Below, piece after piece: positions 55,420 through 62,959 of a stretch of 64,000 nucleotides of DNA (position 1 is the first letter of the stretch; each line of letters opens with the position of its first letter). Below the pieces are notes generated by a model, which made no database searches, had not been told where the DNA came from, and worked only from the letters and a program-made list of their open reading frames with translations. The translations under genes were made by a program, and so were the position numbers. The stretch comes from Planctomycetota bacterium (lineage in GTDB: Bacteria; Planctomycetota; Phycisphaerae; Phycisphaerales; Phycisphaeraceae), in the NCBI GenBank assembly GCA_024276075.1, contig JAJRXX010000076.1, positions 1-64,000 on the forward strand. Direction: 5' to 3'.

Positions 55420-56271
55420 GTGGCACGCGATCTAAGAGATAAAGTCATTCTCATCGCCGGCGCTAGCTCCGGTATCGGCGCCGCCACCGCGATTGCCTGC
55501 GCACAAGCGGGCATGCACACCGTTCTGGCTGCGCGACGGCAAGACCGACTAGACCAAGTCGCCGACCAGGTCCGACAGCTAGGCCGACGCGCCTTGACCG
55601 TCGCTTGTAACGTCGACAGCGACCAAGACGTCACCCGGCTATGTGACCTCGCCATCTCTGAGTTTGGCCACCTCGACGCTGTATTCGCCAATGCTGGGTA
55701 CGGGCTCATGGTCCCCGTAGCGGATACCTCCGATCGAATGATGCGTGATATTTTCGAGACCAACTTCTTTGGCACGATGCGCTGCATACATGCGGCGCTG
55801 CCTCTGCTGCGTAAAAACACAAACCCCACCGACAAAGGCCACATCATCATCAACTCCAGTTGTCTCAGCGAGATATCCCCACCGCTGCACGGCGCCTACA
55901 GCGCCACGAAAGCCGCTCAGGACGCCATCGCACAGTCGCTACGCGCCGAACTGACAGACGAAGGCATCTACGTCAGCTCCGTGCACCCGATCACGACCCG
56001 CAGCGAGTTCTTAGACCGCGTCGCGGAGCACTCACCCCCCGAGCACGCTGACCCATTCTCAAAGCACATGGTTGTCCAGACCACCCAGTACGTGGCAAAG
56101 ACCATTGTGCGCTGCTTACGCAAGCCCCGCCCCGAGGTCTGGCCGTATGTACCCACACGCATCGGCATGGCGATCTGCACCGCCATACCCAGCGTCACCG
56201 CTTACGCCATGCGCAAAATGATGCGCTCTTATCAGCGACAGCAATCGCGCCAGCCCACTGCTCAAGCCTAG
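55420..56271 (+). CDS. Short-chain dehydrogenase/reductase
   Basis: 283 residues with a GTG start. Cofactor loop GASSGIGAATA, NAGYG, the catalytic Ser in IINSSCLSEI and YSATKAAQDA with Tyr and Lys are all in place. AARRQDR suggests NADP(H). The C-terminal helix-rich end (TRIGMAICTAIPSVTAYAM) may touch the membrane. Substrate unknown. The stop TAG at 56269-56271 is the first three bases of a TAGAGCATT repeat. Confidence 0.88.
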   Translation: MARDLRDKVILIAGASSGIGAATAIACAQAGMHTVLAARRQDRLDQVADQVRQLGRRALTVACNVDSDQDVTRLCDLAISEFGHLDAVFANAGYGLMVPVADTSDRMMRDIFETNFFGTMRCIHAALPLLRKNTNPTDKGHIIINSSCLSEISPPLHGAYSATKAAQDAIAQSLRAELTDEGIYVSSVHPITTRSEFLDRVAEHSPPEHADPFSKHMVVQTTQYVAKTIVRCLRKPRPEVWPYVPTRIGMAICTAIPSVTAYAMRKMMRSYQRQQSRQPTAQA

Positions 56272-56541
56272 AGCATTCCCAACGCATTTCTAGCGTTTGG
56301 TTACAACAAATTGCCCGCTCCCTGACGGACATGATGCACAAAGTTTTGTAACCCCTTGCGTCAATCATGGTTTGCTTGCAAGTGTGGTTTGGCCAGTCGT
56401 GACTCACTGGTTGCAAGCAACCAGTGCCACCCCCATCGTAGGATAAGCGACTGGAGCGGTCCGCACAGCGGACCCTACTTCTTCTGTTCGTGCATGGTCG
56501 CGGCTCGTAGTAGACGCTACACATGGATTGAGAACGCTCTA
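56269..56541. repeat. Family C repeat with insert (supplies SDR stop codon)
   Basis: The left end TAGAGCATTCCCAACGCAT supplies the SDR stop; the right end is TTGAGAACGCTCTA. The core is interrupted at CCCTGACGG by about 165 bases, which begin as a family D end (ACATGATGCAC, at about 56328) and include the hairpin CACTGGTTGC-AA-GCAACCAGTG (56405-56426) and GGTCCGC-ACA-GCGGACC. It fills the space between convergent genes completely. Confidence 0.8.
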
Positions 56542-56543
56542 AA

Positions 56544-57092
56544 TCAATCGCCACCCCGCCCGCGGAGCACCCATCCCCCCACTAGCACTACCGCTACCAA
56601 TAGCCCTACGAACACCAACGGCACCGCACCCACACCCCCCGGACGCGACACCAACAGCGCCACCCACACGCCCGCCAGCGCAAACCGACCCCTCACAAGT
56701 CGAGCGAGCACGTTTGAGTTTTTGACGAACAACTCAATCACCATCACCACCACCACTGCCATCGCCAACCCCGCCGACCGCCCACCCCACTGCAACTGTC
56801 GCGCCTGCCTCGCCAACGCTACTTCTGTTTGCAGCAGGCGTCGCTGCGGCTCGTTTCGCGCTTCCACTTCAGCCACCGCAGCAGCCGTCACACCCGTCGC
56901 CTCCAGGCGCTGTACCTCTTGATCTACCTTTCGCTCAAATACCTCGAGCACCTCCACCGCCTCGATGCCGCCATAGAAGCACCACTCGTACACACCCGGT
57001 GCCACCCATCCCAGCACGCTCGGCCCCAGAAACACGCCCACCACAGCACCCACGGCCACCATCCACACGCTCGAACGATTCGGGCTGTTCAT
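56544..57092 (-). CDS. Membrane protein with central coiled coil
   Basis: 182 residues from the ATG at 57092 (57098 also possible). A first membrane helix (WMVAVGAVVGVFLGPSVL) is followed by a helical, charged stretch with coiled-coil character (VEVLEVFERKVDQEVQRLEA...VAEVEARNEPQRRLL), then two or three further hydrophobic helices. No family recognised. Confidence 0.6.
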   Translation of the reverse strand: MNSPNRSSVWMVAVGAVVGVFLGPSVLGWVAPGVYEWCFYGGIEAVEVLEVFERKVDQEVQRLEATGVTAAAVAEVEARNEPQRRLLQTEVALARQARQLQWGGRSAGLAMAVVVVMVIELFVKNSNVLARLVRGRFALAGVWVALLVSRPGGVGAVPLVFVGLLVAVVLVGGWVLRGRGGD

Positions 57093-57116
57093 CTTCACGA
57101 TCCTTGTGGTTCGACG

Positions 57117-57224
57117 TTATACCAATCAAGATTAACACTTGCGCGGTATCTGCGAACGCGGGAACAGAATAGGCAATAGCTTACGTTACTTGCGACGCGC
57201 TAGAAATATACGCAATACGTATTA
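57117..57224. repeat. Family B repeat, inverted complete copy
   Basis: 108 bp in the opposite orientation to the other copies: it starts TTATACCAATCAAGATTAA and ends CGCAATACGTATTA. Confidence 0.85.
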
Positions 57225-57436
57225 TTCAACTTGCCACCGCCCTTCGAACCATATCAAATCCAGCAATCACCCGACACCATTGGCCCACTGCCCACACTCA
57301 AAACAAATAAGCCGCAACCATCAAGGCCTCGGCTCGACAAAACCACAAAACTCGCAAAACCCCTCGCCTCACTTCATCCACCACCGAGTCCCCACACTCA
57401 TCAATGGATTCTCGCCGGTTTATCGAGATGGGCTGC

Positions 57437-58489
57437 TTACGGGACCAGAAATGAATCGTCCGCGTCCGCCGGTGCTTCGGTCCCCCTGTATTCACGCACG
57501 CCACGGATCAGCCAAATGTTGTCTCCGTTGGGCCCGGTGGGCTGCTCGCTCCACACCACACTACCCGCCGACGTCAAGATGTTCTGTCCCCGACCCCCGT
57601 GCATGGCGCTTGGGGTTTGGGGGTCCATATCCGACCGATACCTCAGACCCGCTCGGCCATCCGACCGATCCACAAACATAGGGTTTTTGTCTGCGAGGAT
57701 CGCCATCTTCGGGAGCATATCCAGACGCAGCGGTTTGGTTGTGTATTGGTTCTGGTAGCTGTACGACACTGCTTTGGCATGGGGCCAATCCTGTAGCGAC
57801 GCGTCCAGGCCTCGCACCGACGATGCGTTGTCCGGGCAACGAAGCGTATCGGCACTTACATATCCCATGCGCACCAGCAGATACAGATGAGCGGAGTTCG
57901 ACTGCATCGCCCCCGATTCATGCTTACGGTGATGCTGCCCGACGTTCCACCACACAGACCCGGGCGTCACCTGGCCCCGCGGCAACTGGTTACCAAACCC
58001 AGCGGCGTACCGGCCTATCGCGGCACCCGCAGCCCCGAGATTACCCGCACACGCTGCCCGTCTCGCGTCCCCACGCACCCGGTTGAGCGCAGGCAACAAT
58101 AGGGAAACACCCACCAACACGACCGCTGCCATCGCGGCTAATTCGCCCCACCACAACCCCCCTCCGATTCCACCGCCACTAAGCTGCTCAATTTGTCTAT
58201 CAAAACGATCTTGCTGTTTTATTTGCCTCACACGCACGAGGGTGCGCGACACCAGGTCATCGGGGAGTTGCTCCACTCCGCAGTGATCGAGCAACTCCAC
58301 CACCGAAGCCACACGGTCTGATCGCTCGTCGCCTCCGCCCGCTGCCAGACGCAAAGTACCTTGTTCTGTATCAGTTGCATTGAGCCACCCCATCGCGGTC
58401 TCCAATGCCCGAGCGTCAGTCTCACTAAGCCGACACAGCCGGCCCATGGCGTCACCCGCATCGTGTGTTTCCGGTCCATTCATTGGCAT
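57437..58489 (-). CDS. Sigma-linked protein with pseudopilin-like domain
   Basis: About 350 residues from an ATG at 58489. The N-terminal 110 residues are cytoplasmic, like the anti-sigma or sigma-linked proteins of planctomycetes (LPDDLVSRTLVRVRQIKQ). One membrane helix (LAAMAAVVLVGVSLLLPAL) is followed by NRVRGDARRAACAGNLGAAGAAIGRYA, closely resembling the start of DUF1559-like pseudopilins, and by a globular domain with Cys pairs. It starts right after the ECF sigma stop, implying co-expression. Confidence 0.7.
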   Translation of the reverse strand: MPMNGPETHDAGDAMGRLCRLSETDARALETAMGWLNATDTEQGTLRLAAGGGDERSDRVASVVELLDHCGVEQLPDDLVSRTLVRVRQIKQQDRFDRQIEQLSGGGIGGGLWWGELAAMAAVVLVGVSLLLPALNRVRGDARRAACAGNLGAAGAAIGRYAAGFGNQLPRGQVTPGSVWWNVGQHHRKHESGAMQSNSAHLYLLVRMGYVSADTLRCPDNASSVRGLDASLQDWPHAKAVSYSYQNQYTTKPLRLDMLPKMAILADKNPMFVDRSDGRAGLRYRSDMDPQTPSAMHGGRGQNILTSAGSVVWSEQPTGPNGDNIWLIRGVREYRGTEAPADADDSFLVP

Positions 58490-58493
58490 CAAC

Positions 58494-59123
58494 CTAGTCT
58501 CCCGACTCTATCTGGCCATCAAAGCGTTGCTTCCAGCGATCCGCGAATGTCCCCACAGCCGTGTGCAGCCGGCTCTTGACCGTACCAATTGGCACGCCAA
58601 GCATTTGGGCGATCTGCTTGTAGCTAAACCGGTGAAAGTAAGCCAACAAAAGCACCTCACGCAGGTTTGTCGGCAGCTTTTCTACCACTTCCCGGACAAA
58701 CTGCCGCGTTTCCTCTTGCTCGACCCGCTCACCGGGTTGTACGACTTCTACTTCCATCAAGTCGATATACGAACGCTCACGATTATCATCCCCCCCCACC
58801 GCCTGCGACAGCGACATTGCGGCCCGCTTTGTACTTCTACGTAACTGATCCCTGGCTTTGTTCGTAGCAATCGTAAAAAGCCAAGGCCTAAATCGACGTG
58901 AAGTGTCGAATGTAGAAGCAGATACATGCACTTGTAAAAATGTTTCTTGAAATATGTCCTCTGCCGCCGCTTGATTATGCACCAGCCGGGCCAAGTAGTG
59001 ATACAACTCCCTGTGGTACCTCTCCACCAACTGGGCAAACGCTTGCTCATCGCCTGCCTGGTGGAGCTTCATCAGATGCTCATCAGGCAAGTCACCCATC
59101 ACTTCTTTGTCGCTTAAAGCCAT
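58494..59123 (-). CDS. ECF-type RNA polymerase sigma factor
   Basis: 209 residues. Region 2 (FAQLVERYHRELYHYLARLV to FRPWLFTIATNKARDQLRR) binds the -10 element and core; region 4 (LPTNLREVLLLAYFHRFSYKQIAQMLGVPIGTVKSRLH) binds the -35. A 30-residue acidic linker joins them. Its putative partner with a membrane helix is encoded immediately downstream. Confidence 0.93.
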   Translation of the reverse strand: MALSDKEVMGDLPDEHLMKLHQAGDEQAFAQLVERYHRELYHYLARLVHNQAAAEDIFQETFLQVHVSASTFDTSRRFRPWLFTIATNKARDQLRRSTKRAAMSLSQAVGGDDNRERSYIDLMEVEVVQPGERVEQEETRQFVREVVEKLPTNLREVLLLAYFHRFSYKQIAQMLGVPIGTVKSRLHTAVGTFADRWKQRFDGQIESGD

Positions 59124-59213
59124 AAAAACAAGTATCTTAAAGTACTTTTCTTCCCACCTGCCTCACGTGTCCACAATATTTATCCTGCACCCAAACGCTC
59201 GGCAACTACGCAA

Positions 59214-59321
59214 TTATACGCATTGCGTATATTTCTAGCGCGTCGTAAGTAACGTAAGTTATTGTCTGTTCTGTCCCCGCGTTCGCCGATACCTCGCAAG
59301 TATTAATCTTGATTGGTATTA
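59214..59321. repeat. Family B repeat, complete copy
   Basis: 108 bp from TTATACGCATTGCG to GATTGGTATTA, between the DUF1015 gene end and the sigma gene promoter region. Confidence 0.85.
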
Positions 59322-59355
59322 CATCGCCCCAGACGTGCCCAAACCTACACGCACC

Positions 59356-60693
59356 TCACCCCAACGGGTGGATCGCCAACCCCGTCGCCACCTTCGGATA
59401 GAAAAACGTGCTCTTCTGAGGCATCAGCTCACCAGCCTCACTCACCAACCTCACCGCGTCCAGCGGCGTCGCCTGCATCACCACGCCCAGTTGATGGCCT
59501 TCGCTCTGGGCCTCCGTCTCCAGTTCCGCCAGCGTATGTGGGAACTTCCATTTAACTTTTTCTCCTGTCTCGCAGAAATGCTGCTCAAGCAAGCCGCCCA
59601 CCACCACATGCTGAAGCACCGCCACGTCCAACTCCCGCCACGCCGCTGACCGGTCCGGATGGCTAGCCGCCAAGGGGTCCGGGTCTGTTGTTGTCATGAC
59701 CGCCAGTTCCGCAGCACCCGCCTGGCCCGGCACGTACAGCCCCATCGCGTGCGGTCCCGCTTTGGGTAACACCGCTTCCAACACCGACAGGTCTCCGCCT
59801 TCAATCCGCTCGATCTTCACCTTACCGGCGCCCACTTGGGCTAACCGATCCAGTGAAAAACCTTGCATCGCGCCAAACACCCGGTGCGTCGGCAGCACGA
59901 TCATCCCAGGGTCTTGCATCGCCACGAGCACAAACATGCAGTAGTCCGCCGGCCGATCACCCGCCCCCCCATCACCCAACCGCTGCTGGTAGTTCAATGC
60001 CGTCGTGTACCGGTGGTGCCCATCCGCGATGAACACGTCCAAACCCGCCATCGCCCCAACAAACTGATCGATCCGGCTCGCGTCTTCCACAGCCCACACC
60101 TCGTGCCGAACACCGTCGTGAGCTGTCACCCCAAAAAAGCTCGGATCACCGCTCTGCGTCACATCACCGAGCATCGCGCCGATGCGTGACTGCGGGTCTG
60201 AGTACAACCCGAAAATCGGCGAAAGCTGCGCCTGTGTCGCGCACATGAGTTTCATCCGGTCCTCCTTCGGACCGCTGAACGTCTCCTCGTGCGGGTAGAT
60301 CGCTCCATGCCCCGCTACTTTTTCCCCAAACGGCTGGAGCTTCACGCCCGCAATCAGGCCGCGACGCTTAAATTCTTGCTCAACACCACCCACGCACGCG
60401 CTGTATACCTGCTGGTACACAAACAACGCCGGCTGATCGCGACGCTCAAGCACCCTCTGTGCCAGCCATCGCTCATACATCTGGGCCGCACCCTCATACA
60501 CCGCGTCAGGGCCTACCGTCTTTGCGGGCACCTGCGGCAGGTCAATCGCCACGACGTTGTGCGACTCCTCGCGTAGCAGAGCGTCCTTGCCCGCCGCGTC
60601 GAGCACGTCGTAAGGCGGCGCAATGTACCGCGACACGTCCGAACCCTGCCTCGTCGAGTAGCACACCGCGTCAATCGCTCGGATCACTGGCAT
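59356..60693 (-). CDS. DUF1015 family protein
   Basis: 445 residues, the full length of this conserved family. YIAPPYDVLDAAGKDALL opens it, HEETFSGPKEDRMKLM and FIADGHHRYTTALNYQ are the most conserved segments; the latter might form an active site with Asp and His. The function is unknown. Confidence 0.9.
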   Translation of the reverse strand: MPVIRAIDAVCYSTRQGSDVSRYIAPPYDVLDAAGKDALLREESHNVVAIDLPQVPAKTVGPDAVYEGAAQMYERWLAQRVLERRDQPALFVYQQVYSACVGGVEQEFKRRGLIAGVKLQPFGEKVAGHGAIYPHEETFSGPKEDRMKLMCATQAQLSPIFGLYSDPQSRIGAMLGDVTQSGDPSFFGVTAHDGVRHEVWAVEDASRIDQFVGAMAGLDVFIADGHHRYTTALNYQQRLGDGGAGDRPADYCMFVLVAMQDPGMIVLPTHRVFGAMQGFSLDRLAQVGAGKVKIERIEGGDLSVLEAVLPKAGPHAMGLYVPGQAGAAELAVMTTTDPDPLAASHPDRSAAWRELDVAVLQHVVVGGLLEQHFCETGEKVKWKFPHTLAELETEAQSEGHQLGVVMQATPLDAVRLVSEAGELMPQKSTFFYPKVATGLAIHPLG

Positions 60694-60821
60694 ATCTCAT
60701 CCCTTGTAATAACATTACACTACGCAACACCCCTACAGCCTACCGCCCCACGCCCACCCCAGCCACCCGCGACACACACGATAGGCAAGCCACCACCCGT
60801 CCAGTAACCTACTCAAATCAG

Positions 60822-62417
60822 ATGACCAAAATCGCCGCATCCATCATGGTCCACGCACCCGACCAAGCGTTGGACGACACCACACGCGCCGCACAACACG
60901 GCGCCGATCTGGTCGAGCTGCGCGTAGATGGTTTTACCCACGACCACAACGCGCTGGCTCGGGTGGTTGAAGAATCTGACTTGCCCTGCATCGTCACCTG
61001 CCGACCTGATTGGGAAGGCGGCCAATACCAAGGCGACGAGCACGCGCGCATCAGCTTGTTCGAGCACCTCGCACAGTGCGCCAGGCCACCCGCGTACATC
61101 GACATTGAACTAGCTGCGTACCAACGCTCCAGCGATACCCGCCGCCGCATCGATCGGCTCGTCGATCACCCCGGCCAAGTCAAACCCACCTCCACCGGCT
61201 TGATACTCTCTTCGCATGATTTTAAATCTAGACCCATCGACCTCTATCAGCGTGTCGAAGCCATGGCCGCGGCGCCCGCCTGCCGTATCATGAAGCTCGC
61301 CTGGTACGCCAAGTCACTGCGTGACAACCTCGAAGCCTTCGAATTGCTCGCCAGCCACCACAAGCCCACCATCGCCCTGTGCATGGGGCCGTTTGGCCTG
61401 CCCAGCCGAGTGCTGGCGAAAAAATTCGGCGCGCTACTCACCTTCGCGTCGATCGAACCATCTGCCGCCACCGCTGAAGGTCAACCCACCATCGACCAGC
61501 TAAAGAATCTCTACCGCTGGGACACCATCACCCCCACCACCCGCGTCTTCGGCGTGATCGGCTACCCCGTCGCGCACTCTGCAAGCCCCGCCATCCACAA
61601 CGCAGCGTTTGATGCTGTCCATCACGACGCTGTTTACTTGCCTCTGTCGATTCCACCCGAATACGAGCATTTCGCCGCGACCGTCGGCGCCTGGCTCGAC
61701 GCGACCGACCTGCACTTTCGCGGCGCGTCCGTCACCATCCCCCACAAAGAAAATCTCCTGCGGTTTGCACACGAACGGCACGCCAACATCGAACCACTCG
61801 CCGAGCATATCGGTGCTGCCAATACTCTGGTGCGCCATGATAACGGATCGCTGCACACTACTAATACCGACTGCAGTGCCGCCATCGATTCCGTCTGCCA
61901 CGCGCTGGGCATCCTACACGCTGACCTCGCGGCGCAGCGTGTCGCTGTCATCGGCGCAGGCGGTGTCGCACGCGCCGTCGTGGCGGGATTTGCACAGCAC
62001 GGCGCCACGGTCGTCGTCTACAACCGCACACTTGAAAAGGCACAGGCCCTAGCCGATCGTTTCAATGGCCACACCGGCAAGGTCGTCGCCACACCGCTCG
62101 ACAAGCTCTGCGACTCGTGGGGCCAAATCTATATCAATTGCACCCCCCTGGGCATGCACCCGCACACCGACGCCACACCCGTGCCCGATCCCCAAAAAAC
62201 CTGGGGCCCCGGCACCGTCGTTTTCGACACCATCTACAACCCCACCCACACGCGTTTGCTTCGCGATGCACGGGCTGCGGGATGCCTGACCATCTCAGGC
62301 CTGGACATGTTCATCCGCCAAGCTGCCTTGCAATTCAAGCTATGGACCAACCAAGACGTGCCGTTGGACGTCTTCCGACGGATACTCACCGATCGCCTAA
62401 CCAATTCGGGTACTTAG
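60822..62417 (+). CDS. aroDE: Bifunctional 3-dehydroquinate dehydratase / shikimate dehydrogenase
   Basis: 531 residues from the ATG at 60822. Residues 1-225 are type I dehydroquinase: VELRVDG, CRPDWEGGQYQGD, and the Schiff-base Lys in CRIMKLAWYAKS. Residues about 240-531 are shikimate dehydrogenase: VFGVIGYPVAHSASPAIHNAAF, SVTIPHKENLL with the catalytic Lys, NTDCSAAI, and the NADP site VAVIGAGGVARAVVAGF. The fusion runs two consecutive shikimate pathway steps, the plant arrangement. The stop TAG is the start of a TAGAGC repeat. Confidence 0.95.
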   Translation: MTKIAASIMVHAPDQALDDTTRAAQHGADLVELRVDGFTHDHNALARVVEESDLPCIVTCRPDWEGGQYQGDEHARISLFEHLAQCARPPAYIDIELAAYQRSSDTRRRIDRLVDHPGQVKPTSTGLILSSHDFKSRPIDLYQRVEAMAAAPACRIMKLAWYAKSLRDNLEAFELLASHHKPTIALCMGPFGLPSRVLAKKFGALLTFASIEPSAATAEGQPTIDQLKNLYRWDTITPTTRVFGVIGYPVAHSASPAIHNAAFDAVHHDAVYLPLSIPPEYEHFAATVGAWLDATDLHFRGASVTIPHKENLLRFAHERHANIEPLAEHIGAANTLVRHDNGSLHTTNTDCSAAIDSVCHALGILHADLAAQRVAVIGAGGVARAVVAGFAQHGATVVVYNRTLEKAQALADRFNGHTGKVVATPLDKLCDSWGQIYINCTPLGMHPHTDATPVPDPQKTWGPGTVVFDTIYNPTHTRLLRDARAAGCLTISGLDMFIRQAALQFKLWTNQDVPLDVFRRILTDRLTNSGT

Positions 62418-62450
62418 AGCGTTTTCTGACAAGTTTTAATGGGATTGGTC
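62415..62450. repeat. TAGAGC repeat end (supplies aroDE stop codon)
   Basis: TAGAGCGTTTTCTGAC resembles the left end of the family C copy at 38046. The rest of the element is missing; only this end can be identified, so the right limit is approximate. Confidence 0.55.
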
Positions 62451-62467
62451 AATGCGCCTGCCGCCGA

Positions 62468-62956
62468 TCACACGTGCGATTCGAACGCACCGACGTGATG
62501 CCGCACGATCGGCTCCACGCCACACCTGCCCGCTGGAAGGTCCACTCCCATCACATCGAACCGGATGGGCCTGTGCGTCAGGCCGTACCGCCTAACCAAA
62601 ACCACCGCTAGGCTCACCAGCCGGCGGCGCTTCCTCGCTCCCACGCGTACCTCGGGCACCAACGCCGACTCGACGCCTGTACCCCGACGCTTTGAAACCT
62701 CGCGGCTCTTGACCTCGACCACCACCACGGTACGCCCATCGGGCGCCTGGGCGAGGATATCCACCTCACCGATTCGGGTGCGGAGATTACAACCCAACAC
62801 CCGGTACCCCTGCTTGCGAAGGTAGCGTGCCGCTACACGTTCGCCGCGATCGCCCTGCTCACGCCATCTCGACGCTATACCGCCAGCACCGTTACGCAAC
62901 CGCGCAAGCCAAGCCTTTACCCGTATCACTGGATTTGATGTGCCCGTACCCACCAA
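62468..62956 (-). CDS. yraN: UPF0102 (YraN) family protein
   Basis: 162 residues. The nuclease-like core reads GERVAARYLRKQGYRVLGCNLRTRIGEVDILAQ, then VVVEVKSR, giving the E-x-D-x-EVK residues of the restriction-endonuclease fold (quoted in two pieces for brevity). A 25-residue basic N-terminal extension precedes it. The role is unproven; it begins three bases after the isomerase gene. Confidence 0.88.
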   Translation of the reverse strand: MVGTGTSNPVIRVKAWLARLRNGAGGIASRWREQGDRGERVAARYLRKQGYRVLGCNLRTRIGEVDILAQAPDGRTVVVVEVKSREVSKRRGTGVESALVPEVRVGARKRRRLVSLAVVLVRRYGLTHRPIRFDVMGVDLPAGRCGVEPIVRHHVGAFESHV

Positions 62957-62959
62957 GCC

